Source: an uncultured Lachnospiraceae bacterium (GTDB lineage Bacteria; Bacillota; Clostridia; Lachnospirales; Lachnospiraceae). Taken from it: a stretch of 9,416 bases of DNA. The stretch covers positions 1-9,416 of the forward strand of contig CADCPJ010000396.1 of NCBI GenBank assembly GCA_902803245.1, written 5' to 3'. Shown here piece after piece: positions 1 through 6,205 of the stretch (position 1 is its first letter; the number at the start of each line of letters is the position of its first letter). The position numbers and the translations under genes were made by a program. Below the pieces are notes generated by a model, which saw only the letters and a program-made list of their open reading frames with translations, was not told the origin of the DNA and searched no databases.

Positions 1-1
1 G

Positions 2-322
2 GACGGCTGCTATGAGTATGAGGCCGCACACGGCACCGTGCAGAGGCACTACTACAGGCATCTCAAGGGAGAGGAGACTTCCACGAACTCCGTGGCGACG
101 ATCTTCGCATGGTCCGGCGCACTGAGGAAGAGAGGGGAGATGGACGGCCTCGGGGAGCTGGCTTCTTTTGCGGACAAGCTCGAGGAGGCCACTCTTGGCA
201 CGATCGGGAGCGGCACGATGACCGGGGACCTCGCGCGGATCACGACGCTGAAAAATGTGAAGTCCGTGAACTCCCTTGAGTTTATACAGGCGATCCGCGC
301 AAGGCTTGAGAAGCTGCTGTGA
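2..322 (+). CDS. icd: NADP-dependent isocitrate dehydrogenase, C-terminal part (5' truncated)
   Basis: The reading frame is open from base 2 to a TGA at 320-322 and gives the last 106 residues of a protein whose family is usually about 400 long. The enzyme oxidatively decarboxylates isocitrate to 2-oxoglutarate in the cytoplasm, making NADPH. The stretch [17 protein letters not shown] followed by [13 protein letters not shown] matches the family's cofactor-binding region. The Arg-His of GTVxRHY and the Asn of TSTN correspond to residues that contact NADP in the eukaryotic-type enzyme (human IDH1 has GTVTRHY and TSTN). The tail, with GTMTGDLA and a terminal [12 protein letters not shown] helix, also follows the IDH1 C-terminus. 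It is therefore the eukaryote-like homodimeric class, known in several clostridia, rather than the E. coli Icd class. The start and N-terminal domain lie outside the window. A 21-codon ORF overlaps its stop as TGATG. Confidence 0.93.
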   Translation, partial: DGCYEYEAAHGTVQRHYYRHLKGEETSTNSVATIFAWSGALRKRGEMDGLGELASFADKLEEATLGTIGSGTMTGDLARITTLKNVKSVNSLEFIQAIRARLEKLL

Positions 323-387
323 TGGAGATAAAAGGGACGGCGGGAGGCATGTTTCGCGAAGATGTCCCGCCGGCACACTGCCAATAG
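322..387 (+). CDS. possible 21-codon ORF coupled to icd
   Basis: An ATG at 322-324 shares one base with the icd stop (TGATG), a layout typical of translational coupling. The frame runs 21 codons to a TAG at 385-387. A second in-frame ATG lies at 349, with AAGGGA at 332-337 as a possible ribosome site 11 nt upstream. The product would be small and unremarkable except for a Pro-Pro pair in FREDVPPAHCQ. It resembles no family I know. It may be a leader peptide for the downstream ABC-F gene or simply chance. Its 3' half overlaps the 338-372 hairpin. Confidence 0.2.
   Translation: MEIKGTAGGMFREDVPPAHCQ
338..372 (+). other. hairpin in the icd 3' region
   Basis: CGGCGGGA at 338-345 pairs with TCCCGCCG at 365-372 (8 bp). 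After a 2-nt GG bulge, CAT at 348-350 pairs with ATG at 362-364, closing an 11-nt loop. No T-run follows, so it is not a standard intrinsic terminator. It could protect the icd mRNA 3' end or be part of a leader structure. The second start of the small ORF (349) sits inside it. Confidence 0.4.
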
Positions 388-400
388 TCTTAAGCGGCTG

Positions 401-428
401 CCGAAAGTGTCCCTTGCGGAGATATTTT
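401..428 (+). repeat. repeated stem element, copy 1
   Basis: CCGAAAG (401-407) pairs with CTTGCGG (413-419) through six pairs and one internal A-G mismatch, around the 5-nt loop TGTCC. It is followed by AGATATTTT. The 16-mer GTCCCTTGCGGAGATA at 409-424 recurs exactly at 5399-5414, upstream of yebC. There the same two arms enclose a longer loop. The function is unknown. It could be a dispersed repeat, an RNA motif or part of a promoter. Confidence 0.6.
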
Positions 429-443
429 CGCTAAAGCCATAAA
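414..443 (+). promoter_or_regulatory. weak candidate promoter for the ABC-F gene
   Basis: TTGCGG (414-419) and CATAAA (438-443) lie 18 nt apart and resemble -35 and -10 boxes (3/6 and 4/6 matches to the sigma-A consensus). Copy 2 of the repeat shows the same spacing, TTGCGG then GATAAC, upstream of yebC. A start site near 450 would put the 457-494 hairpin inside a leader of about 58 nt. The boxes are weak and the call rests mainly on the parallel with the yebC spacer. Confidence 0.25.
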
Positions 444-456
444 CCAAACACACAAA

Positions 457-494
457 AAAAGATGACACTGGGGCGGGCTCCGGTGTCATCTTTT
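457..494 (+). terminator. 17-bp hairpin, terminator or attenuator before the ABC-F gene
   Basis: Bases 457-473 pair with 478-494 without interruption: AAAAGATGACAC at the base against GTGTCATCTTTT, then five further pairs, two of the total being G-U, around the tetraloop CGGG. On the + strand it ends in only four T, which themselves belong to the stem. On the - strand it would be followed by seven T, so it could work in both directions. It may terminate icd. However, the ribosome site GGGGTG (495-500) begins at the very next base, so the ABC-F mRNA must be read through this hairpin, which suggests attenuation. Confidence 0.7.
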
Positions 495-507
495 GGGGTG
501 AACAGCC

Positions 508-2421
508 ATGATACTGAACATATCCGGCGTGAGCAAGGCTTATGACGGGAAAGACATTTTAAGAGATGTCTCCTTCCACATCGAGGAGAGGGAGAAGGCC
601 GCTCTTGTGGGGGTCAACGGGGCCGGGAAATCCACGCTCTTAAAGATCATCATGGGGCTTGAGGAGGCGGACAGCGGGTACACGGTCCTCTCAAAGGACT
701 GCCGCATCGGTTATCTCGCCCAGCACCAGGAGCTCGAGGGGTCAAACACGATCTATGAGCAGCTGCTCTCGGTAAAAAGCGAGCTGCTTCTTCTCGACGA
801 CAGGATCCGCGCCTCCGAAAAGAAGATGGCGCACCTTGAGGGAGATGCCCTCGAGGAAGAGATGGAGAGCTATGCGCGAATGACGGAGGCCTTCGAGCGG
901 GACGGCGGGTACGCCTACAGGAGCGAGGTCACGGGGGTCTTAAAGGGGCTCGGCTTTTCGGAGGACGAATTCGGAAAGCGGATCGGGGACCTGTCCGGCG
1001 GCCAGAAGACCCGCGTCGCACTGGGGAGGCTGCTCCTTACGACGCCGGACATCATCATGCTCGACGAGCCGACAAACCACCTGGACATGCACTCCATCGA
1101 GTGGCTCGAGACCTATCTCATGAATTATCCGAGCGCTGTGCTCATTGTCTCCCACGACCGCTATTTCCTGAACCGCGTCGTGACGAAGGTTGTGGAGATC
1201 GAGGGGGGAACTGCGCGGACCTACTCCGGGAATTACGACGACTTCAGCGTGAAGAAGGAGGCGCTGAGAAAGGCGGCCTATGCGGCCTGGGTCAACCAGG
1301 AAAGAGAGAGGGAGCATCAGATGGCCGTCATAGCGAAGCTGAAGCAGTTCAACCGCGAGAAGTCGATCCGGCGGGCAGAAAGCCGCGAGAAGATGCTGAA
1401 TAAAATGGAGGTCATTGAGAAGCCCCTCACGTCGGACGACCAGATCTCCTTCCGCTTTGTCCCGAAGGAGGAGAGCGGAAACGACGTCCTTTTGGCAGAG
1501 GGCCTCGCCAAGTCCTTCGGAAAAGAGAAGCTCTTTTCCGACATCTCATTTGAGATTCATAAGGGAGAGCATGTGGCGGTGATCGGCGACAACGGGACCG
1601 GAAAGTCGACGCTCTTCAAGATTCTGAACGGCGTCATCAGGCAGGACGCCGGAACAATCACTTACGGCGCGCATGTCGTGACCTCCTATTACGATCAGGA
1701 GATGCAGGTTCTCGACAGCGCAAAGACGATCTTCGAGGAGATCTCCGACGACTATCCGTCGATGACGAATACGGAGATCCGGACCCGTCTCGCGGCATTT
1801 CTCTTCACCGAGGAGGACGTCTTCAAGCGGATCGGGGATCTGTCCGGCGGTGAGCGCGCCAGGGTGTCCCTCTGCAAGCTGATGCTCTCAAACGCCAATT
1901 TCCTCATGCTCGACGAGCCGACGAACCACCTGGACATCAACTCCCGGGAAGTGCTCGAGAGCGCGATCCGGGCCTATGAGGGGACGGTTCTTTGCATTTC
2001 CCATGACCGCTATTTCATCAACCGGACAGCCACAAGAATCCTCGATCTTACTAAGAAGCACCTTCTCAATTACATCGGGAATTACGATTACTATCTGGAG
2101 AAGAAGGAAGACGTGGAAAGAGCCCAGCTTCACAGCGGCATAAGAACTGCCGAAGCGACTGCGGACAGCTCGGCGAAGCTGGACTGGAAGGCGCAGAAGG
2201 AGGAAGAGGCAAAGAAGCGCAAGCAGGCAAATGACCTGAAGAAGCTGGAGATGCTGATCGAGAGGCTCGAGGAGGAGGACGCCGCAATCGACGTGCTCTT
2301 CGAGGATCCGGAGACTGCCGTAAATCCGGAGAAGCTGACGGAGCTGAGCCGGCGGAAGAACGAGCTGATGAGGGAACTGGAAGAGGCCTACGGGGAGTGG
2401 GAGAGGCTGCAGGATGGATAG
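508..2421 (+). CDS. ABC-F family ATPase (YdiF-like), ribosome-associated
   Basis: This 637-residue protein has two ABC domains and no membrane segments, the hallmark of ABC-F proteins. These bind the ribosomal E site and relieve stalled translation or, in some members, protect against antibiotics. Domain 1 has Walker A GVNGAGKST (35-43), signature LSGGQ (162-166) and Walker B/D-loop LDEPTNHLD (185-193, catalytic Glu187). Domain 2 has GDNGTGKST (360-368), LSGGE (445-449) and LDEPTNHLD (468-476, Glu470). The basic helical linker at about 240-310 (NREKSIRRAESREKMLNKME) is the P-site tRNA interaction motif. Residues 550-637 form a Lys/Glu-rich coiled coil as in YdiF/Uup-type members. The ATG at 508 follows GGGGTG at 495-500 with 7 nt spacing. 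All ATPase residues look intact. The sequence alone does not separate a housekeeping factor from a resistance factor, though the length and tail favour housekeeping. It is co-transcribed with nnr, which overlaps its end by 8 nt. Confidence 0.93.
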   Translation: MILNISGVSKAYDGKDILRDVSFHIEEREKAALVGVNGAGKSTLLKIIMGLEEADSGYTVLSKDCRIGYLAQHQELEGSNTIYEQLLSVKSELLLLDDRIRASEKKMAHLEGDALEEEMESYARMTEAFERDGGYAYRSEVTGVLKGLGFSEDEFGKRIGDLSGGQKTRVALGRLLLTTPDIIMLDEPTNHLDMHSIEWLETYLMNYPSAVLIVSHDRYFLNRVVTKVVEIEGGTARTYSGNYDDFSVKKEALRKAAYAAWVNQEREREHQMAVIAKLKQFNREKSIRRAESREKMLNKMEVIEKPLTSDDQISFRFVPKEESGNDVLLAEGLAKSFGKEKLFSDISFEIHKGEHVAVIGDNGTGKSTLFKILNGVIRQDAGTITYGAHVVTSYYDQEMQVLDSAKTIFEEISDDYPSMTNTEIRTRLAAFLFTEEDVFKRIGDLSGGERARVSLCKLMLSNANFLMLDEPTNHLDINSREVLESAIRAYEGTVLCISHDRYFINRTATRILDLTKKHLLNYIGNYDYYLEKKEDVERAQLHSGIRTAEATADSSAKLDWKAQKEEEAKKRKQANDLKKLEMLIERLEEEDAAIDVLFEDPETAVNPEKLTELSRRKNELMRELEEAYGEWERLQDG

Positions 2422-4069
2422 AATCTTAAGAGCGGAAGAAATGCGGGCGTGGGACCGCTTCACAATGGAAGAGATCGGAGTCCCTTCCGCCGTGCTGATG
2501 GAGCGCGCGGCGCTCTCTGCGGCGGAGCTGGTCATCCGTCATCTGAACGGAAGCGGGACGGCCCGCGGGCGGAAGGCGCTCATTTTCGCCGGCCCGGGAA
2601 ACAACGGGGGAGACGGATTTGCCTGCGCAAGGATCCTCTTCTTGAGGGGTTTCATGGCTGAAGTCATTGAGACGGGAAACATCGGATCGATGACCGAGGA
2701 GACGAGGAGGCAGAGGGATATCTGCCTTGCGCTTGGAATCAGGGTCAGGCACTTCCTTTCCATGGAGAGGGAAGAACTGGTAAGAGAGGTCCTTGACGCC
2801 GGAATCCTCGTAGACGCGATCCTCGGGACCGGGCTCAAAAGGCCCGTGACAGGTGAACTTAAGGATCTCCTTGATCTTATGGGCCGGGGAGCAGGCGTGG
2901 CAGCCATCGACATCCCGAGCGGGATCTCGGCGGACACCGGGGAGGTTTTAGGGAGCGCAGTAAAAGCCGATTTCACGGTCACGATGCAGCGCGCGAAGCC
3001 GGGACTTCTGCTCTATCCGGGAGCGGCATATGCCGGTGAAGTGCACGTGGCCGAGATCGGGGTCGTGGAACCGGACGGATCCCGCACCGGTATCTCCGGT
3101 CCCGCCGGCCCTGGTTCCGGCGGCCATGGCTTCGGCGGCCCTGATTCCGGTATCTCCGGTTCCGTCAGGCCCGGCCCCATCTACAGCCTGGACGCCGATG
3201 ACCTGAAGGTCCTTCTTCCCGCGCGCGACCCGTCAGGCAACAAAGGGACATTCGGAAAGGTCCTTGTCATAGCGGGCACGAAAGGCATGGCGGGCGCGTC
3301 CGTCCTTGCCGCCATGGCCGCCCTCCGCACCGGATGCGGAATGGTCAAGGTCCTGACCACGGAGGACAACCGCCTGATCCTGCAGAGCACTCTGCCGGAG
3401 GCCATGGTCTCGACATACATAACCGGGAGGGATGAGGAGGCTCTGGCCGCTCTCTATGACGGCCTTACATGGTGCGACGCCGTCCTCATGGGCCCGGGAA
3501 TCGGGAGAGGCGGCACACAGCGGGCGCTCCTTCGCGAGCTCCTTGCCCGCTCCGCGAAGACGGTTGTCCTCGATGCCGATGCGCTGAATCTGATCAGCGA
3601 GGATCGGACGCTGCTTAAGGAGAGAGCGTCCTTGCCCGATAGAAGCGATGCTTCGGAGAAAGAGGGCGGATACCCGGCGGTCTATATCACCCCGCATGTT
3701 GGGGAAATGAGCCGGCTCACAGGTCTGCCCATTTCCCAAATAAAGGGGGATCTCCTCGGAACAGCCGGGCGCTTTGCCGCCGAGTACAGGGTAAACTGCA
3801 TTTTAAAAGACGCGAGGTCGGTGAGTGCCGCGCCGGACGGGACGCTCTATATCAATACGAGCGGCAACAGCGGGATGGCCACGGCAGGCAGCGGGGATGT
3901 CCTCGGAGGGATTTTAGCGTCCCTTCTCGCACAGGGGATCCGTCCCGATATGGCCGCCCCGGCAGCTGCCCTTATGCACGGGCTTGCCGGAGACGCGGCG
4001 AGGAAGCGCTCAGGCGAGCGGTTCATGTGCGCCGGCGACATCGTGCGCGCCCTTGGCGATGTGCTCTGA
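2414..4069 (+). CDS. nnr: bifunctional NAD(P)H-hydrate repair enzyme (epimerase + dehydratase)
   Basis: The 551-residue protein joins a YjeF_N epimerase domain (about 1-215) to an ADP-dependent dehydratase domain (about 258-551). Together they interconvert R- and S-NAD(P)HX and dehydrate S-NAD(P)HX back to NAD(P)H. The N domain shows GPGNNGGDG (60-68), GTGLKRPVTG, and AIDIPSGISADTG. The C domain shows KGTFGKVLVIAGTKGMAGA (from 277), VLMGPGIGR, VLDADALNL, TPHVGE (426-431), and GNSGMATAGSGD (484-495, catalytic Asp495 by family analogy). Residues 222-255 form an unusual Gly/Pro/Ser linker with an internal repeat, making it longer than the roughly 500 residues usual for fused Nnr. The ATG at 2414 lies inside the ABC-F gene, 7 nt after GAGAGG (2401-2406), so translation is probably coupled. 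The Nnr-Alr order is common in Bacillota. Confidence 0.95.
   Translation: MDRILRAEEMRAWDRFTMEEIGVPSAVLMERAALSAAELVIRHLNGSGTARGRKALIFAGPGNNGGDGFACARILFLRGFMAEVIETGNIGSMTEETRRQRDICLALGIRVRHFLSMEREELVREVLDAGILVDAILGTGLKRPVTGELKDLLDLMGRGAGVAAIDIPSGISADTGEVLGSAVKADFTVTMQRAKPGLLLYPGAAYAGEVHVAEIGVVEPDGSRTGISGPAGPGSGGHGFGGPDSGISGSVRPGPIYSLDADDLKVLLPARDPSGNKGTFGKVLVIAGTKGMAGASVLAAMAALRTGCGMVKVLTTEDNRLILQSTLPEAMVSTYITGRDEEALAALYDGLTWCDAVLMGPGIGRGGTQRALLRELLARSAKTVVLDADALNLISEDRTLLKERASLPDRSDASEKEGGYPAVYITPHVGEMSRLTGLPISQIKGDLLGTAGRFAAEYRVNCILKDARSVSAAPDGTLYINTSGNSGMATAGSGDVLGGILASLLAQGIRPDMAAPAAALMHGLAGDAARKRSGERFMCAGDIVRALGDVL
3087..3179 (+). repeat. 60-nt-spaced duplication in the Nnr linker
   Basis: CCGGTATCTCCGGT occurs at 3087-3100 and again, identical, at 3147-3160, exactly 60 nt (20 codons) apart. 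The next 15 or so bases are also similar. In protein this gives GISGPAGPG and GISGSVRPG. The segment between is also made of GGC/CCGG-rich triplets. It looks like an in-frame tandem duplication inside the flexible linker between the two catalytic domains, and it does not break the frame. Confidence 0.7.
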
Positions 4070-4073
4070 TTTC

Positions 4074-4102
4074 GGAGCGCAGGCTTAAAAAGCGCCCTTT
4101 TT
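4074..4102 (+). terminator. weak intrinsic terminator after nnr
   Basis: GGAGCGC (4074-4080) faces GCGCCC (4092-4097), giving GCGC/GCGC plus an outer G-C pair across one mismatch. Five T follow at 4098-4102. The loop of 11 nt is A-rich. It starts 5 nt after the nnr stop. The stem is short, so termination is probably partial and alr may still receive read-through. Confidence 0.4.
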
Positions 4103-4163
4103 ATGTCTGGTGTGATAAGAGCTGCTGCATTTTTAGAGGTTACAAAAAGGGGGACTGGAATCA

Positions 4164-5345
4164 TTGAATGCGAAAAAATACACCCGGATCGAGGCTGAGA
4201 TCAGCCTTGACGCGATTCATCACAATCTCGATGTCATGGATGCAAGAACGAATGGCTCCTCACCGATCTGCGCAGTGATCAAGGCGGACGGATACGGCCA
4301 CGGAGCCGTGCCCATCGCGCGGGAGATCGAGGGCCGCGGCGACATCTGGGGCTTTGCGGTTGCGACGGCGGAAGAGGGAATAGAGCTGAGGCTTGCCGGA
4401 ATCACGAAACCGGTCATGCTTCTTGGCTACGCCTTCCCGGAGAGCTTCGAGTCTCTCATCCGCCTGGACATCCGGCTGTGCGTATTCGATTTCGAGACGG
4501 CGCAGATGATCTCCGACATTGCGGTAAAAATGGACACCGCTGCGAAGATCCACATCGCCCTCGATACCGGCATGGGCCGCATCGGCTTTGAGCCCACGAG
4601 AGACAGCGCAGAAGTGATCCGGCGGATCGCAGAGCTGAAAGGGATCGTGATCGAGGGCATCTTCTCGCATTTTGCCCGCTGCGACGAGCCGTCGCTTGAT
4701 CCGGCCAGAAGGCAGCTTAAGAGGTATGAGGGCTTTGAGCTCCTCCTTGAGGAGGCGGGAGTTATGATCGACATCCACCACCTCTCGAACAGCGCGGGAA
4801 TCATGCGCTTTGCCCCCGCGCACAAGGATCTGGTGCGGGCCGGGATCACGCTATACGGCCTCATGCCGTCCCCGGAAGTTGCGGATGAGATGCGGGAACT
4901 GATACCCGCGATGCGCCTCATAAGCCACGTCTCTTACGTGAAGACGCTTCCGAAGGGGCGGGAGATCAGCTACGGCGGAACGGCTGTCACAAAGAGGGAC
5001 ACCGTCGTCGCCACGATCCCTGTCGGCTACGCGGACGGCTATCCGCGGCAGCTCTCTAACAGAGGCTGTGTGCTGATCGGCGGGAAGAGAGCTCCGATCC
5101 TCGGGAGGATCTGCATGGACCAGTTCATGGCAGACGTGACGGACATCCCGGGCGTAAAGCGAGGCGACGAGGTCGTCCTTATGGGAAATGCGGGGAGCGA
5201 GAGGATCACCGCCGAGGAGATCGGGGAGATCAGCGGCAGGTTCAACTATGAGCTGGTCTGCAACGTCACGAAGAGAGTTCCGAGAACCTACGTAAAGGGC
5301 GGCCGCATCACAGAGCAGCTTGATTATTTCCCTGATATCTGTTAA
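4164..5345 (+). CDS. alr: alanine racemase (PLP-dependent)
   Basis: The 393-residue cytoplasmic enzyme interconverts L- and D-alanine, supplying D-Ala for peptidoglycan cross-links. The N-terminal barrel carries AVIKADGYGHGAV with Lys40 as the PLP Schiff-base lysine. The C-terminal domain carries EISYGGT with Tyr270 as the opposite catalytic base, then VATIPVGYADGYPR and ICMDQFMADVTD. Other family marks are HIALDTGMGRIGF and the IFSHFARCDEP segment. The start is TTG at 4164 with ribosome site AAGGGGGA about 10 nt upstream. The nearby ATG at 4168 is out of frame, and a stop lies in frame at 4134, so no longer ATG form exists. It lies 94 nt after nnr and ends in TAA. A role in sporulation or a catabolic alanine racemase is less likely beside wall genes, but cannot be excluded. 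Confidence 0.96.
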   Translation: MNAKKYTRIEAEISLDAIHHNLDVMDARTNGSSPICAVIKADGYGHGAVPIAREIEGRGDIWGFAVATAEEGIELRLAGITKPVMLLGYAFPESFESLIRLDIRLCVFDFETAQMISDIAVKMDTAAKIHIALDTGMGRIGFEPTRDSAEVIRRIAELKGIVIEGIFSHFARCDEPSLDPARRQLKRYEGFELLLEEAGVMIDIHHLSNSAGIMRFAPAHKDLVRAGITLYGLMPSPEVADEMRELIPAMRLISHVSYVKTLPKGREISYGGTAVTKRDTVVATIPVGYADGYPRQLSNRGCVLIGGKRAPILGRICMDQFMADVTDIPGVKRGDEVVLMGNAGSERITAEEIGEISGRFNYELVCNVTKRVPRTYVKGGRITEQLDYFPDIC

Positions 5346-5373
5346 ACTTATAGATTGCAAAACCGTCGGATGC

Positions 5374-5418
5374 TCTCCGAAAGCGGGTATCTGAAGGCGT
5401 CCCTTGCGGAGATAGTTT
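5374..5418 (+). repeat. repeated stem element, copy 2
   Basis: TCTCCGAAAG (5374-5383) pairs with CTTGCGGAGA (5403-5412) over ten positions with one A-G mismatch, around a 19-nt loop. The inner arms CCGAAAG and CTTGCGG are identical to copy 1 (401-419), as is the 16-mer GTCCCTTGCGGAGATA (5399-5414). AGATAGTTT follows, against AGATATTTT in copy 1. The two copies differ by 14 nt in loop length, so the stem is kept while the loop varies. It begins 28 nt after the alr stop and could also serve as a weak 3' structure for alr. Confidence 0.6.
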
Positions 5419-5433
5419 AAAAGCGACGATAAC
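5404..5433 (+). promoter_or_regulatory. weak candidate promoter for yebC
   Basis: TTGCGG (5404-5409) and GATAAC (5428-5433) are 18 nt apart, the same geometry as at 414-443. A start near 5440 would place GGAAAGG almost at the 5' end of a very short leader. The match to consensus is poor. The support is the position and the parallel in the ABC-F spacer. Confidence 0.25.
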
Positions 5434-5458
5434 ATCACATTGGAAAGGTTGTAAGGAT

Positions 5459-6193
5459 ATGTCTGGACATTCAAAATTTGCGAATATCAAGCACAAAAAA
5501 GAGAAAAATGACGCCGCCAAGGGCAAGATCTTCACGATCATCGGACGCGAGATCGCCGTCGCTGTGAAGGAAGGCGGCCCGGATCCGACGAATAACTTCA
5601 AGCTCGCCACTGTGATCGCAAAGGCGAAGGCCAACAACGTGCCGAACGACACGATCGAGCGCGGAATCAAGAAAGCCGCGGGCGACACATCCGGCGCAAG
5701 CTATGAGTCCGGCACATACGAGGGCTACGGCCCGAACGGCGTCGCCATCATCGTGAAGACGCTCACCGACAACAAGAACCGCACCGCCGCGGACGTAAGA
5801 TCTGCATTTTCAAAGGGAAACGGCAACATCGGGACACCCGGCTCCGTCTCCTTCATGTTCGATGAGAAGGGCCAGATCATTATCGACAAGGAGGAGTGCA
5901 GCACCGACCCGGATGAGCTCATGATGCTCGCTCTGGACGCGGGTGCCGAGGACTTCAGGGAGGAAGAGGATTCCTACGAAGTCATCACGGATCCGGAATC
6001 TTTCGAGGGAGTCCGCAAGGCGCTCGAGGACGCGGGCATTGCCATGGCGGAGGCGGAGGTCACGATGATCCCCCAGAACTATGTCCACCTGTCCGATCCA
6101 TCTGCGATCGCCTCCCTCAACAAGATCCTCGATCTTCTCGACGGAAGCGACGATGTGCAGGACGTCTATCACAACTGGGACGAAGAGGAGTAA
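5459..6193 (+). CDS. yebC: YebC/PmpR/TACO1 family protein
   Basis: The 244-residue protein has the typical family length of about 240. It opens with MSGHSKFANIKHKKEKNDAAKGKIF, the family's near-invariant N-terminus, with Phe7 where Trp is usual. It continues with VKEGGPDPTNNFKL and KAKANNVPNDTIERGIKKAAG of the N-terminal helical domain, then YEGYGPNGVAIIVKTLTDNKNRTAADVR and GNIGTPGSVSFMFDEKG. The family was long listed as transcriptional regulators (PmpR). The mitochondrial homologue TACO1 and recent bacterial work point to a role in translation, relieving ribosome stalls, notably at proline-rich stretches. Which role holds here is inferred. The best ribosome site is GGAAAGG (5442-5448), 10 nt before the ATG. 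AAGGA at 5453-5457 is only 1 nt away, too close to be used. The C-terminus is acidic (NWDEEE). uppP follows after 12 nt. Confidence 0.95.
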   Translation: MSGHSKFANIKHKKEKNDAAKGKIFTIIGREIAVAVKEGGPDPTNNFKLATVIAKAKANNVPNDTIERGIKKAAGDTSGASYESGTYEGYGPNGVAIIVKTLTDNKNRTAADVRSAFSKGNGNIGTPGSVSFMFDEKGQIIIDKEECSTDPDELMMLALDAGAEDFREEEDSYEVITDPESFEGVRKALEDAGIAMAEAEVTMIPQNYVHLSDPSAIASLNKILDLLDGSDDVQDVYHNWDEEE

Positions 6194-6205
6194 TCCGACT
6201 GTCAT

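Noticed and set aside
940..1317. Long - strand ORFs opposite the ABC-F gene (also 1888-2535 and others)
   Set aside because: They are antisense shadows of a clear coding gene in GC-rich DNA, without ribosome sites or recognisable domains.
1101..1403. 100-codon + strand ORF inside the ABC-F gene
   Set aside because: It is out of frame with an intact ABC-F domain, and its Arg/Glu-rich composition is that of a frame shadow.
508..2421. Calling the ABC-F gene an antibiotic resistance determinant
   Set aside because: The length and coiled-coil tail fit housekeeping YdiF/Uup-type members, and no resistance-specific linker feature can be judged by eye.
4111..4119. TGTGATAAG as an extended -10 for alr
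   Set aside because: No -35-like sequence lies at the right distance and the match is weak, so it was not listed as a promoter.
4103..4198. 31-codon ORF overlapping the alr start
   Set aside because: It has no ribosome site, no recognisable product, and overlaps the clear start of alr.
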